A stretch of 64,000 nucleotides of DNA. Source: Microcebus murinus (lineage: Eukaryota; Chordata; Mammalia; Primates; Cheirogaleidae). This document shows, piece after piece, positions 36,362-49,667 of this stretch; position 1 is the stretch's first letter, and every line of letters begins with the position of its first letter. The notes below the pieces were generated by a model. That model was not told where the DNA came from. It did not search any database and worked only from the letters and a program-made list of their open reading frames with translations. The position numbers were made by a program, and so were the translations under genes. The DNA lies in assembly GCF_040939455.1 (NCBI RefSeq), contig NC_134110.1, positions 101,957,001-102,021,000 of the forward strand. Reading direction: 5' to 3'.

Positions 36362-36589
36362 CGGATCAACACCTCAGTGGACATATAGGAGTAACATTTA
36401 TCTGCTGTCGGGCAGGTGGGAGGGGGAGGAGGGGATGGGTATATACAAACACAATGAGTGAGATGTGCAATGTTTGGGAGATGGTCACGCTTGAGGCTCT
36501 GACTCGAGGGGGAAGGGGGGCATAGGCAATATACATAACCTTAACAGTTGTACCACCATTATACACTAAAATAAAAAAAAATAAAGAAA

Positions 36590-37690
36590 AAGAAAACAAT
36601 TCCATTTACATAGCATGAAAAAGAATGGAATTTTTGGGAATTTATTTAACAAAAGAAGTACAATACTTTTACACTGAAAACTGTGAAACATTCTTGACAG
36701 AAATTAAAGAAAATGCATCTGCATCCATGGATTAGAAGAGTTAATACTGTTAATATGGCAATATCCTCCAAACTGATCTGCAGATTTAAGTTAATTTTTA
36801 TCAAAGTTTCAGCTGAATTTTTTTGGCAGAAATAGACAAGCTGCTCCCCAAATTCACATGGAAACATAAAGAGCCCTCCTCAATTCATGTGGAAATGTAA
36901 AGAGCCCAGAATAGCTAAAATAATCTTGAAAAAGAAGAACAAAGGTGGAAGACTCGCACTTCTCATGTTCAAAACAATCCACAAAGCTACAATAATCTGA
37001 TACTGGCATAGGATAGACTTATAGATCAATGGAATAAAAATGTACATCGAAAGAGTAATGAGTTACTACTTCACACCCACTAAATGGCTATGATAAAAAA
37101 GATAGACAATAACAAAAGTTGGTGAGGATCTGGTACTGTAAATGGTACACCCACTTTGGAAAGCAGTCTGGCAGCAGCCCATATGGTTTTAGAGGTTATA
37201 TATTTGCTAACAATTTCATTCCTAGGTGTATACCCAAGAGAAATGAAAACGTATGTCCACACAAACACTAGTACATGAATCTTTAAGAAGCAGCATTTTT
37301 ATAATATCCAAAAAGTAGAAATAACCAAGCAACCCAAAATATTTATCAACTGATGAATGGAAAAACAAAATGTAGTATATTCATATAATGTCATTTCAGC
37401 CATAAAAAAGAATTGTATTGTATGATTCCATTTATTTGAAATGTCCAGAGAGGCCAATCCACCGTGACAGAGCAAGATTGCTGTTTGCCAGGGGTTGAGG
37501 GAAAAGGAAATGTACACTGACTACTAAAGGATAGGGAGCCTATTTGGGGTATGATGAAAATGTTCCAGAATTAGAGAGTGGTAATTGTTTCACAACTTTA
37601 TGAATACTTGAAAATCACAGAAGTGTATACTTTGAATTTTATAGTATATGAATTATGCCAAATTTAAAAGAAAGATAAATCAAAGGAACT
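36590..37690 (+). mobile_element. L1M LINE, ORF2 end and 3' untranslated region (part 2)
   Basis: Resumes the L1M exactly where 32636 stopped, with the second copy of AAGAAAACAATTCC, then 'CCAGAATAGCTAAAATAATC', 'GGTGTATACCCAAGAGAAAT', and a 3' end 'GATGAAAATGTTCCAGAATT'. A short internal duplication occurs at 36848-36906. Confidence 0.85.
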
Positions 37691-37756
37691 ATGTTCTTGC
37701 CTAATTTAACTTAAATGACCTGAGCCGACAGTTAAAATATTTCTGCTCAGTAAGTG

Positions 37757-38284
37757 TGATGATTAATTTCATCTTGACTGAGATAAGGGATACCCAGATA
37801 GTTGGTAGAATATTATTTCAGGTGTGTCTGTGAGGGTGTTTTTGGAAGAGATCAACATTTAACTCAGTGGCCTGAGTAAAGAAGCTCCGCCTTTACCATT
37901 GGTGGGACTCACCCAACGGGCTGGGGGTCTGGAAGGAACACAAAGGCAGGTTAGCCCTCTCTTCTACAGTCGGACCCGCCTTCTCCTGCTGCGGACATCA
38001 GAGCTCCAGGTTCTCAGGGCTTCACACTCCGGGGCACACACCAGTGGCCTCCCATTTTCTCATGCTTTGGCCCGAAGCCACGGGCTACACCACGGGCCGT
38101 GCCCACCCCCGTTGTCAGGCCTGCAGAGTCACAACACTGGCTTTCTGGGTCTCCAGCTTGCAGAAGGTATATTGTGGAACTTTTTTGCCTCCATAAAATC
38201 ATGAGCCAATCCTCATCCTAAATTTCCCCTTATATATCTAGATATTTTATTGGTTCTGTTTCTCGGAAGAAGCCTGACCCATAC
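37757..38284 (+). mobile_element. LTR-like interspersed repeat
   Basis: Starts 'GTGTGATGATTAATTTCATC' and ends 'GTTCTGTTTCTCGGAAGAAG' with CCTGACCCATACA. The order 'GAGGGTGTTTTTGGAAGAG', 'CAGTGGCCTGAGTAAAGAAG', 'CTTTCTGGGTCTCCAGCTTG', 'CATGAGCCAATCCTC' is nearly full length. It is the same family as 23804 and 27290 and ends TG..CA like an LTR; family name not assigned. Confidence 0.6.
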
Positions 38285-38377
38285 AGTCAACGTTCCCCGA
38301 ATGTTTAGAGTCCTCTTTCCTTATCGCCTCACTTGCCTGATGACAGCCCGTATCCCTTCTGTTTTAGAATGACTTAC

Positions 38378-38534
38378 CTTTCTGCAGGTGGCTATGGAGG
38401 ATTCTCGGTTATTCCACTGATCAAACGACACGAGATGCACGGGCGGACCCATGACAGCCTGCTGTTCTAAGACCTCGAGCGGAATGTCATAGGCAGTTGG
38501 TAGTAGTTCAAAGGGAAATGACAGGAGGGGCCGG
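38378..38534 (-). other. Candidate internal coding exon
   Basis: On the minus strand a 157-bp block is open in one frame for 52 codons and ends exactly on a codon boundary at AAG followed by GTAAGT, a strong donor. Its upstream side has a pyrimidine-leaning CTTGTCCTGAG acceptor-like end at 38535-38536, which is only moderate. The translation includes FELLPTAYDIPLEVLEQQ and then GPPVHLVSFDQWNNRESS, a hydrophobic-acidic mix unlike the surrounding chance frames. I do not recognise the family. A lncRNA exon or coincidence are the alternatives. Confidence 0.35.
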
Positions 38535-38539
38535 CTCAG

Positions 38540-41453
38540 GACAAGCACACCCCATCAGAGGTGAAGCAGGAGTGGCAGGGCCTCCTGCCCCAGTGGGGAG
38601 GGCTCTCAGCCCAGAAGTGGACTGTGAACTGCTCAGCGGGGAGTGTCACAGATAAGCCCAGGTCTCCGTCTCCCCATGTTCACAAGCAGTTGCCATCCTC
38701 CGGCTGTCCTGGAGCTGGGGACGCAAGGAATTCAGTCAAACCTGCCAAGATTCCGTGAGTCAGGCCCGTGTCATCTCAGCGCTGCTGGAACCACAGCTAC
38801 TGAAGATGTGACCATAGAATTAAACAAAAACAAAAATGGCCTTATAGAGATTTAAATCCCCATTATCAACCAACTATATGTCAGAATTGGATATATGGAC
38901 ATCTGTGATATTCTGGAAAAAAATATAAAGACAAAAGTGGCCATGTCTATTGGGGGCTCTGTGATGATTGCACCAAGAAAACCAGTATAAAGACAATTTT
39001 CATTTCGTTAAATATTAAGTGGCTATGTTGTCAAGTATAGTTTAAAAATACTATATATCTTGAACTACTGGTCTCAAAGATCACGACAAACTGGTTGAAA
39101 TATGAATGGAGAAATTAAATTGTGAAAGGGGGAAAAGAAGGACAACATTTTTTTTCAAAGCAAAAGAAAATTATTTATGCAGCTCCTAGAGCATTAAACC
39201 TTGCTGTGTCTTTAGTCATATTATAATACTTGTTATCGACGTCAGGAGTGATGGCATTTCCTAGGTCAGAAAATATAATAATACCATTATTTAGCTTCGC
39301 AGTCTGACTACCAACAATTTTATATAATTTGTCCAAGGAACAAAGGGAGGAGGTACAAATGGGTTATCATCGGGTCAGCACCCTGAAAAGAACTGATAGA
39401 AAAGGTGATACTCTTGTCCAAACCCGAGTGTCAAGAATTCTACAAAATAGCTGACTATCACACAGGGTTTCCAGAACGAGGAAGATGAAATGGGAGCATC
39501 ATAAACAGTGGGAAGGGAAAGGAAAGAGAATGACTTTGGGCTTATTGCGATAAATCACGGAGAGGGACAGGAAAAGGAGAAAAGAAATTATAAGAAGAGG
39601 AACATGGGAACATGAGACAGACTTTGCAGGATCCAGGAGGGCCAGATGCCATATGTTTAAATATTTTAAAACTCTAAATTAAGACAATAAACTTAAATTT
39701 GTTCTACCCTCCTATTTTGACAAGGAGGTTCCTTTATAACAACCTGGAAGGCCAGGTTGAATTTAGAATTTTTGTGTTCCATGGAGTTCTAACAATGAGA
39801 CTTGCCCCATGGGAGAGCCAAGGCCCGCATCCCAGCAGCTCTCTCTTCCCACTCTGACTCTATCCCGCGTGCGTGGGGTCTCGTGCAGGTGCCTGCCGGT
39901 ATTGCGGATACAATGGGCCACAACCCTGCATACTATGGCCACTCCACCATTCCTAGGATATAGGTTACAACCACTCTTGGAAGCACAGTCTCAATGAAGA
40001 GGCCTGTGCAGGTCCTGGAAGTGAGGTTGAGCAGGGAATGCCCAAGGTCCCCCGTACTTGAATGTGGTTTAGAAAGTTCTAGAAGTGGGCACAGGATCTG
40101 AGTTGGCACTTTTCCTTCTCCCTATGGATTTCTCTTTCCAGAAGAGGGCCAAGGAGAGTCTCTCTAAAGCAGGAAGCCCAGGGCAGGGAGTGCTCTGGTC
40201 TGGGTCAAAGGATGGTGCTGACAGAAAAGTTCTGTCCCAGCTCTTTCACCAGTCGTTAGTGGAGCAGACAAGGAGGGAAGAAATCTGAGATAAATGGAGC
40301 GGCAGACAGTAAGGCTTGGTTTGCTGCAAGGATTTGATTAAAAAAAAAAATTCTATAAAAGAAAAAGTAGCAAGTTGGAAACAAGTGGGAGGGGTGTCGA
40401 CCTAGGAGAGGAGACCACTGTAGAGACCGTTCCAGAAAACCTATTGCAGCCCAAGCAGAAGTATGCACAAAATACAGCTGACATTAGAGCAGGGTTGTGA
40501 AGAATTGATATATGGAAGAAAGATATTTAGCAAATGGAATTCCGATAAATGTTTTTTGTTTGTTTTTAGTGTAGTTCAGGAAACATTTACAGTTACAAAG
40601 ATTAGATTTGGTCAGTAGGACAGGAGTGTGCAAGACAGTATTGATAGGAGGCAGTCTGGAAGGTGTGTTTCGGTGTGGTGTCTGGGAGTGTAAGAGCAAA
40701 GCTAAGAAAGGGAATACTGTCCTACCTCCATGCTACAGCCCTTGTGGAGCTGGTGGAGCCAGGAGCTGGAGAAGAAAACCTAGTTACAATTTGCCTAGAA
40801 CAGCCATGACTATTACTTTCCATAGCATTAGAAATAAACCTGTATTTTTGTTCTTAGGTTTGTTTCTCCTCTTTCAATATCGGCATACAAGGAAAATTCT
40901 GTTTAAATATTTTCCCATTATCCTGACTCTTGAAGAATCTAAAGTGATTCGCATAAACAATACTTAGCTATGAAATGACTAATCATTCATGATTAAAATT
41001 TTCCTCACTAGATAAATAAAGCATGGGGTGTATCCTTCTTAAAAATGGTTTTGCTATTAGTAGAAAATTTCCTTCATAAGAAGTCATTTTCTAGCCAACT
41101 TTGTTAATAAAATAAATATACTCTCATATTTAATTGTTACATATGTGGCTCGTTATTTTAAACCTAAAATTTTGTTGAATTTAAGGCACATGTACATTTG
41201 TTTTGGGCATAATGACTTAATTGCTAGTGATTTAATTGATGACTTTTAAAGTGCAGTAAAGAAATTATAAAATCTGTACATAAAAGCAAACACTAGAAAA
41301 ATTTCTTCTTTTATTGCAGATGGATATTCTACATGACAAGAAAAATTAAACTGGGATTTAGAGACTCTTTCTTTTATTGTGGAAGGAAGAGCTTTTATGA
41401 CTTTAATTACCTTCAAATTTTTATTTGTTGTCTAAATTAATCAATGAAATTTT
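38540..41453. other. Mostly unique DNA
   Basis: No gene or repeat family recognised. Scattered short frames overlap on both strands. An 11-base A run occurs near 40340. Confidence 0.5.
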
Positions 41454-41466
41454 TTGTCTTTCATTT

Positions 41467-41797
<331 letters not shown>

Positions 41798-42214
41798 TTG
41801 TCTTTCATTTATTATGGTCCTATCTCTTGAATAAAATTGCTTTCTTCATGTCAGATTAAACAAAAACTAAGAAAAAAAGTTTCCAGAAAAAAATTACAAT
41901 TATATTTTCTAGAACATTGGTATTCATGGAATGCTCAATTTAATCATCTATAGGATTCCATGTTTAAATAATAAATAATACTATGTTACAGGGTAATTTA
42001 GGCCCCCAGTTTTTTCAGACTTTCCCAAATACTGGCTCCATCTTCTACTTTGTGTGTATGTGGATACCAACCACGTACTGCAGTGCTATTCTGCTTAGCA
42101 CTTTGCAATAGAAACAAAGCAGCTCATGAGAGTACAGATGTGTTGACATGTGATTCTAACAGATGTGTTGCCGTCAAGTTTTAGGAAGTTTCCAACTATT
42201 TGTGCTTTACCACC

Positions 42215-42450
42215 TGGTTTACAAATAATCACAGCTAATACATTCTGAGCACTTTTACATCCACCATATACTGTTCTAAGCTCATTACATATATTAATAC
42301 ATGTAATCTTCACAACAACCCTACGAGGTAGGCACTATTATGATCCTCACTTAACAAGTGGGGAAACTGAGGCACAGTGAGGTTACATGCAATCTAAGTA
42401 AGTGGCAGAATGGGGATTTGAACCTCAGCAATCTGAATCCATCTCCCCTT
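42215..42450 (-). repeat. MIR SINE
   Basis: Antisense MIR in order: 'CAACAACCCTACGAGGTAGG', 'GTGGGGAAACTGAGGCACAG', 'AAGTGGCAGAATGGGGATTT', 'GAACCTCAGCAATCTG'. Confidence 0.85.
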
Positions 42451-45150
42451 CTTCTGTGTTCCCTCTAAAATATTATTGTGACTTTACTATTAATTCACTT
42501 ACCTTTTAAAAACCCACCATTTTTATAACCTAGTATTCATTACCTCTACAGAGACAGAGAGAATCTAGTCTTTAAAGTTACAAAGATATATAGATAGTTC
42601 TGATAATCTCAAAAATAATTTTATTTTGCTTTCAAATTTAAAAATATATGTTTATCAACCTTAAGGTTTGGGAAGAAAGTAAGCAAATGCTACAACTAAT
42701 ACACTTCCATGAAATCATTTTATTATGAACTTCTTTTGAAGTAAGGGCATATCATTTAATTGTTCTAATTTATTTACTGCAGCCCATTGTATTTCTGCAA
42801 GAATTATAAAAATTCTTTATATCATAATGTTAACAGCATGCACCTGGAGAAACTCACTTACTCTGTCTCTCCTCATCAAAAATTGTTTCAGTACCAGATG
42901 AGGGGGGGAGAGAAATAAACAGACGGAGAAGTGTCTACCACCTTGGTTCCAGGAAGGCTCTCTGATTCCTAGGTTGAGAGCATAGTTAAAGCCATTTGGA
43001 TCAATATTTAAAATGGTATTTTCTAGTGAGCTTTCCGAGAGTGCGATGATCAAAGGGTGCTGATTTGCATGGGTCTGAACATCTTGGCACTTACACATAC
43101 AAGGTGAGAAACTCAACCTTGATGTGCACCAGCTTTTTCTGGGTTATGTGAACGATACAAACATAAGATTCCTCCTGATTTTCATAGGTAATGATATATT
43201 TTAAAGTCTGTGTCTCTCCCAGGTGGGTACTTCATTATACCTCTACTGTGGATATCATTCATTTTGACACTGTGTCGTCATGTTTCTTGGATGACAGCAT
43301 TCTTCTGATAAAAGTGTTATAAATTCTTCCATGGGCTCTACGCCTTCGTAAATTGCATTTTGCTTCTCTGCATACCTAAGAAACCATGCACACACACACT
43401 CACACACAATTATTAGGTAAGGAAGAAAGCTACTTTGAAGGAAACAGCTGTGTTTGTGAGTGGCATTTTTTCTTAGATGGGTCTCAAAGTCATCCTGCCA
43501 AATACCAAGACAAGAAAGCTACGCTACTGGTATTCTGTCTCCTCTGGAGTATGTAAGAAGGACATCAGATAGAGGTGCTTCTTGGATACAAATGGTGAGT
43601 AGAGAGTACAGTTACAGTGTGTTGCATGCAGAAAAACAGTGTGACCTATCTTCTCCTAGGAAAATAATTAAAGGGAGAACCAAAGGAGCAATGCAAACTC
43701 CAAGTTGTTTATAAATGTCTTTTTGCACCAGTGGAACCGTTATTTCAACCTTCCCTGTGACAAAAGGGTTCTATATAGGAGAGGGAAATTAAACCCAGTA
43801 TAGTATCTTACACAAAGAGATATATTTGAATGGTTTATTATATATGGCTTTTTCTACTTAGCAGTCAGATGATTATTAGGAATAGACTTGGAAAGTCGCC
43901 TAGCAGCTGGCGACTAACCACAGCGGCGAGTCTGTGACTTGGTTTGGTTTGTGCTGGGGCAGGTCTGGTTGCCTCGTCTACTTTACTTGTGGGTAAAGAG
44001 CAAATACATACATTGTGGAACTTTAGGAATCCGTTGTCATACTTGGACTTGGATTCTGCAGCTAGATTTGAAACGAGTAAATCATTTGATCAACAATAAA
44101 CAATATATTATAATTACAAAAAATCCTTCAAGAAATAAAGAAACCCAAATTTCTCTCACATTAAAACTGATGACGGCACAGGGACTGTCCGTGAGCTTCA
44201 TTCTGCCGGCATCTTCTCCAAGAATCACATTAAAACTGTTTCTGAAGACAAAACGTCCAACCTGGAAATGAGTGGGATGTGTCCCATTGATCTTCATTTT
44301 CTGTCCCCCAGTGGCATCAGTAAGGGCTTAAAATGAGAGTTTATTGAACTGAGCGGGACATCTGATGTGAGAAATTTGCCTCGGGTTCTGACCATGCCAA
44401 TCGCGGATGCTTTGAAATGGTGGTGCAGATTTAGTCTTGAGGCGCGATGCCTCAGTTGATGGCATAAAAGGTTGTCAGGAATTGATCCAAAAAATGTGGA
44501 CTTCCTGGGATTATCAAGTGACCCAATGTCAGAACTCCATTTTCAACTATTATGCATACATACAGTGATGATCCTCAGAGGCATGCTACTGTGGGATGCG
44601 TTAGGAAAAGTGTAATATTCCTAATTTCGCACTCTTAAAAGTTGAGAAATGCATATTTAAACACTCCATGCAGTGCCGTAGCTATCTGCTATATTTCTCC
44701 TAGTCTTGTCTTGCAAGGATTTCAGGAAGGCCCCATGTGATTTTGCCTATTTTTTGAATGAATGAATGGATTACAAAAAAGACCTTAAAGAGGAAAAGAT
44801 TATACTAACATAGAAGCCTTCTTCCCTGCACCCCTGTGTCTGCTTTTGGCCTACCAAAACAAACACACACAAACCGTGGACACTTGAAGAAAATGAAGGC
44901 AACAGAATGTAATAACACCATAGACTTAAAAGAGAAAAGTTAAAAGGCAAAACTATATTTCATTCTTGTCTCATAAACAGTGAATTTGTAAAACTAGTCG
45001 ATCACTTTTCATTCTCAACCACAGGCTTTTTAAAAAAGAGAAACAAAAGAAGTTCTCAGGTCCAAAACAATGTTTACTTGTAAAAGTTGAAGATGTTTTA
45101 GAGTGGGATACAGATGAGCACAGCTCCGTCCCCCAGAAATATAGAGTATA
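42451..45150. other. Unique DNA
   Basis: No gene or repeat family recognised. Weak CA and AC-rich runs (43387-43408, 44857-44873) are too short to be notable. Confidence 0.5.
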
Positions 45151-45154
45151 TAGA

Positions 45155-45410
45155 GGCACTTATGCACTTTAAAATTTTCTAGTAGCCACATTTTATAAAG
45201 AAAAAAGTATTACCATTTCACCATCTAACCAGTATACAAAATTATTGAGATGTTATGTGTTTTTTCTTTTCCACACTAAGTCTGCAGCATCTAATGTGCA
45301 TTTTACACTCAAAGCATATTTCACTTAACGTAGCCGCATTTCTCATTCCAAGTGCTCAGAAGTCACGTGCGGCTATTGGCCATCAGCTCCCTCGTGCAGC
45401 AGCACAGGGC
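45155..45410 (-). mobile_element. hAT-type DNA transposon relic (probable)
   Basis: 'TTTCTAGTAGCCACATTTTA', 'TACAAAATTATTGAGATGTT', 'GTGCATTTTACACTCAAAGC', and 'AAGTGCTCAGAAGTCACGTG' match the layout of a hAT-Charlie-like family. Family name not assigned. Confidence 0.4.
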
Positions 45411-45411
45411 T

Positions 45412-45570
45412 AGCGTGGAGAGTCCTGTCTTTGGAACCAGACCAATCTTTGTTCAAAATATGACTGTGTGCTTAACTTCTCTTTTTTATGTATAAAACGG
45501 AGAGAATTAAACCTAACTCCTAGAGTACTGTGAGAATTGAAGTAAACACTCTATGTTAACCATTTTTTAT
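45412..45570 (+). repeat. MIR SINE, degraded
   Basis: 'TTTGGAACCAGACCAATC', 'TATAAAACGGAGAGAATTAA', then 'CTAACTCCTAGAGTACTGTG' suit a sense MIR. Confidence 0.6.
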
Positions 45571-47331
45571 GTTGTCGTAGCCAATAAATGGCTGCTAGTG
45601 TTTGGAGTGCAGTAAATTATGGTAGTGCAACCATTGTTTTAAAGTCAGTTAAAAGCAATTATCCTAATGTTGGAGTATCTGCTATATTTCCAATAAAGTG
45701 AAGGCCTGCACAAGACCTCTGTCACCCTGTTCCATCTGGCCCTGTGACAAAGTTAAAATGTTGAAGGGTGTCACTTCCTTTCTTTAGGTTTTGAAATGCA
45801 TATATATGTATAAAATAATACTATTGAGATTGGACTTTGGACTTTTCTGAATCTCACACTGGGAACTATAAGTGGGAAACCTTTTGGCATTTAAGCATGT
45901 AATCCCCGTAATAAGAAACAGCAAATGAGCCTCTCCTAATTCTAGAAGGACTATTTACATTGTTGGAATCATTGAGGATCTAAGGCCAGTGTTCAGCCAA
46001 GCAAAGTGAATGAATTCCCAGAGCCTTGAGAAATCATCTCATCAACCCCACTATCCAGAGCCGCAATACTCCCATTTAATGTTTTGGAAGAATTTATTGC
46101 CCTCGTTTGAGTCGCAAAGAATGGTTAATGGTTACTGGCTCCTCAGAGGATACCATCAGTCTCAAGACTAGGACTCAATAGCTCAGTCATGAAGTCAGTG
46201 ATAAAGATGTTTATTGAAGCCTGCAGCACACACCATTCCATTGCCGAATCTTCTTAACTCCCGCCATCTCTGTCAGGGATTTTACAGTCTGCATTCCCAG
46301 AGTGAATGGTTTGGGTTTGTTTGTTTATATTGTGAAATATAACAATGTTATATAATGTTTATTGGGATCTCTGCACCCTGACTAATCACTAATTTTTGAA
46401 TGATCAAAAATACACAGCCAAAGCACATCATAGCAGCTCATCTTCCCGGATGAGCTGGCTACCTGCAGGACAGGATGGAGGTAAACGATGTGGTCAGTGA
46501 CTCAGGGAAGGTCTCTGGACACTAGCCCTGAAAGTTTGTGTTAAAATAAAACATGGCAGAGTCTCTTCTCAAGGCATTGCATGCTTCTGTGTGTGGGGAG
46601 CATGAAGCAGGTTCCCTGTGACAATGTAATCCATCATTTTTCTTTTTATTTTCCCAGTTCTGCAACATGGAACTAAAACCCCAACAGTAATCTAACAGAC
46701 TTGCAATGACTAAAGGATCCTCTTTGATTTTCACTACTCAGCAACAAAAGCAACACATTCTGAGCATGTAAAGTAGTTCAGCGAATTGAACAGCTGAGTC
46801 GATGCTTTTCATAAAAAGCCACTCACAGCCAAAACCAGGGGAATCAATATCTTGACCCATATTAGCAACACAGTTGAGGATTATAAGGGCTCATTTAAAT
46901 AACGGTGGGCACCAAAGTGCAATGCCTCACTTGATGGGGGTGAAGGGAGATTGACACTTATTTAAGACTTGAAATAAGTGCTGTTTGTCATCCTCATATG
47001 AAAAGAACCTTCATTGTAAAACATTCAAGGCTGAAATCTGGCCTGACATAAAGCAGTTAAACTGAAAACCAGAAAGGAGAAAGGAATCACTTCTGTCTGA
47101 GGTGGATAGAAGAATTCTATTTCACTGTTTTGTACATTCTGTGGCAATGTGCTGAGCACAGACAGCATATTCCATAAATCCACAACCTTGTCTGGAGTAA
47201 GAGCATTTCATCACTTTTCAAACTGCAGGGCTAAGTGTTTTCTGGTCTTAAAAGACATGGTGCCTCATTATAAATGAGTGTGGCAAGGCTGCCCCACGTA
47301 TCTGGTTCTTGTTTATCAAGAGACCAGAGCA
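45571..47331. other. Unique DNA
   Basis: No gene or repeat family recognised in this 1.76-kb stretch. Confidence 0.5.
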
Positions 47332-47348
47332 AAGCATTGTGCAATTTC

Positions 47349-47666
<318 letters not shown>

Positions 47667-47774
47667 AAGCATTGTGCAATTTCATGAGCATTTGCAATAC
47701 ACTCAAAAAAGCCAAAAACCCCATGGAGATCTATGTTGATGTTCAGTTTACAGGCTCTTGAGGAGATGTGCAAT

Positions 47775-47879
47775 TTTTATTTTTTTATTTTTTTATTTTT
47801 AAGGATGGGATCTCTCTATGATGCCCAGTATAGCCTCAAACTCCTGGACTCAAGCGATCCTCCCACCATCTCCCAAGTA
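47775..47879 (-). repeat. Alu-monomer-type SINE fragment, antisense
   Basis: T-rich start, then 'GATGGGATCTCTCTATGATG' and 'CTCAAACTCCTGGACTCAAG' like an antisense free left Alu monomer. A 9-bp duplication ATGTGCAAT lies at 47766-47774 and 47880-47888. Confidence 0.8.
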
Positions 47880-47888
47880 ATGTGCAAT

Positions 47889-49659
47889 ATTGAAATTTTC
47901 TGTCATGGCTACCTTCCTGAAGGATCTATAGAGGAAATCAGTTTGAGGAATAAAGAACCATTCTTGGAAGAACTTTGTGATGAACTGTGGGAAGAGGGAA
48001 GATGTGATATGCTGAGATATCCCTGCATAGTGAAATAAAACTCAAGGAAAAAAGCTCAAAGGCACAGCTTCTATTTCTGGTTCTATATGCAGTTCACTCA
48101 AGTACAAAAGACTTGTCAAATTATTAAGAGGAAATTACAAAGTAAGATGATTGTAAAGTATTTTGTGATTATGAAATTAGCTATAGAAAGTTCTAGAAGT
48201 TAGATAAAACAAAGCTATAAAATAGAATAGGTCTTTGCAAAATACACACTTTAATGTTCCATATAATTTGTTTTATATCCATTCTTAGGAGTGTAGGCAC
48301 CATCTTAGACAATGATTTGGGAGCAAGCTCAAAGTATGTGGCCTTAAAAAGTACACAAAATGTGACAGGAAGAAGCTACTGCTTGCAGGATACACAGGTT
48401 GGTTAATGGAAGGTTAAAATACCTGCCTCTATCCAGTGCCTGTCCCTTGAGAGGGGTATGGAATGAAGGATAGCAGCCAAATTCCCCATAGTCTAGCAGT
48501 TGTCTTTGTCTCCAGAATTGGGTAAACATCCCCTCCTGGAGAGATCTTTGGACAACCTAAGAGTGGGCACCACTCTTCAGAAAGAGGCTACCCTTGGGGC
48601 CCTGGAATGTAGGAATGTGTTGTCTCCCAGCTAAGATCCTGCAGTGGCTCTGGGCACTCAGGTCAGAACTCAGTGCCAGAACATTTTTAAAGGGCCTCAA
48701 CTGCTTCTGATGCTTTGTATCCAGGGAATCCATTGGGAACATTTGAGGGGAGAGTGGCTGTTATCGATATCAAGAGAAAAATGTCGTAGGGTGAAATAAT
48801 GCTCACCATGGGGTAAATAGAATTTATTTGGGGATATGTTCAGAGACGGGTCAATAATAAGCACATAGGGAATTCAAAACCAAATATTCTATGCAATTTG
48901 GAATTCATTTGGACTACAGCCAAAGGAATATCTTTTGGTTTCCAGATTAGATGCAGTTCCCAGGTTATGATTAATGACTCATTCACATTTTTGCAAAAGC
49001 AAGAGTTACTCTTGACATGTCTGGAAAAAGTCCAGTTACAGCAATTTTATCTCTTCCACTTCCCTCTAGAGGTAAAAGTAGGTATGGTATTCCTTGCCAT
49101 TTCTTTCTCTGCTCCTAGATAATCTCGAAGCCCTTGGAAACCTTCATGCTATTTCCAAGTTTTCCTACATAGGTCATATATAATAAACCTTTTCAGAGTG
49201 AAAATAACACAAATAATTAAAACCAAAGGTTATGTCATTAATATTATAACTAATCTTCACTTCTTTCCATTTATCAGCTGGATGCTGTCTGATTTTCTTC
49301 AATCAAAAGATCTTGTGTATCTTAATACTGCTGTTCCACATTATCTCAGGATAAAGATTCACCTAAGGATTCTTTCTCTTAAAGGTTGTGTTAAATAGAG
49401 AAGCCACCACCTAGATCCCTTCTTATAAATCTTCTTAGAATCTTTGAGGGCTCAGTAAATGGCTAATTCCTAGTTTCAACTTGATTTTAGAACACCTGCA
49501 AGGTCATTACAAAATTATTTAACTTGAATCATGGAAAGTGAAATCCAATCAATCTGGCCTCTCTGGTCTCATGCGGAGGAAGTTCACACAGCCAGAACCT
49601 GCCTCCCCATGTGACGGTGGGTGACCAGGTCCTACACTGTCTCAGTAGTGTGCACTATC
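47889..49659. other. Unique DNA
   Basis: No gene or repeat family recognised. The minus-strand frame at 48557-48742 has an odd KHQKQLRPFKNVLALSSD segment but no family resemblance that I trust. Confidence 0.45.
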
Positions 49660-49667
49660 CCACAACT

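Larger units (their letters stand above)
32637..36589 (+). mobile_element. Younger L1 with 5' inversion, nested in L1M
   Basis: A 3.95-kb insertion bounded by a perfect 14-bp target-site duplication. Positions 32637-35300 are L1 ORF2 in reverse; 35301-36589 are L1 ORF2 C-terminus and 3' untranslated region in sense, ending in an A-rich tail. The word CCAGTGTATG at 32637 and its complement CATACACTGG at 35301 mark the 10-bp overlap between the inverted and direct parts. This is the signature of twin priming. The 3' untranslated region has a G-rich stretch (GGTGGGAGGGGGAGGAGGGG) near 36414. Confidence 0.9.
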
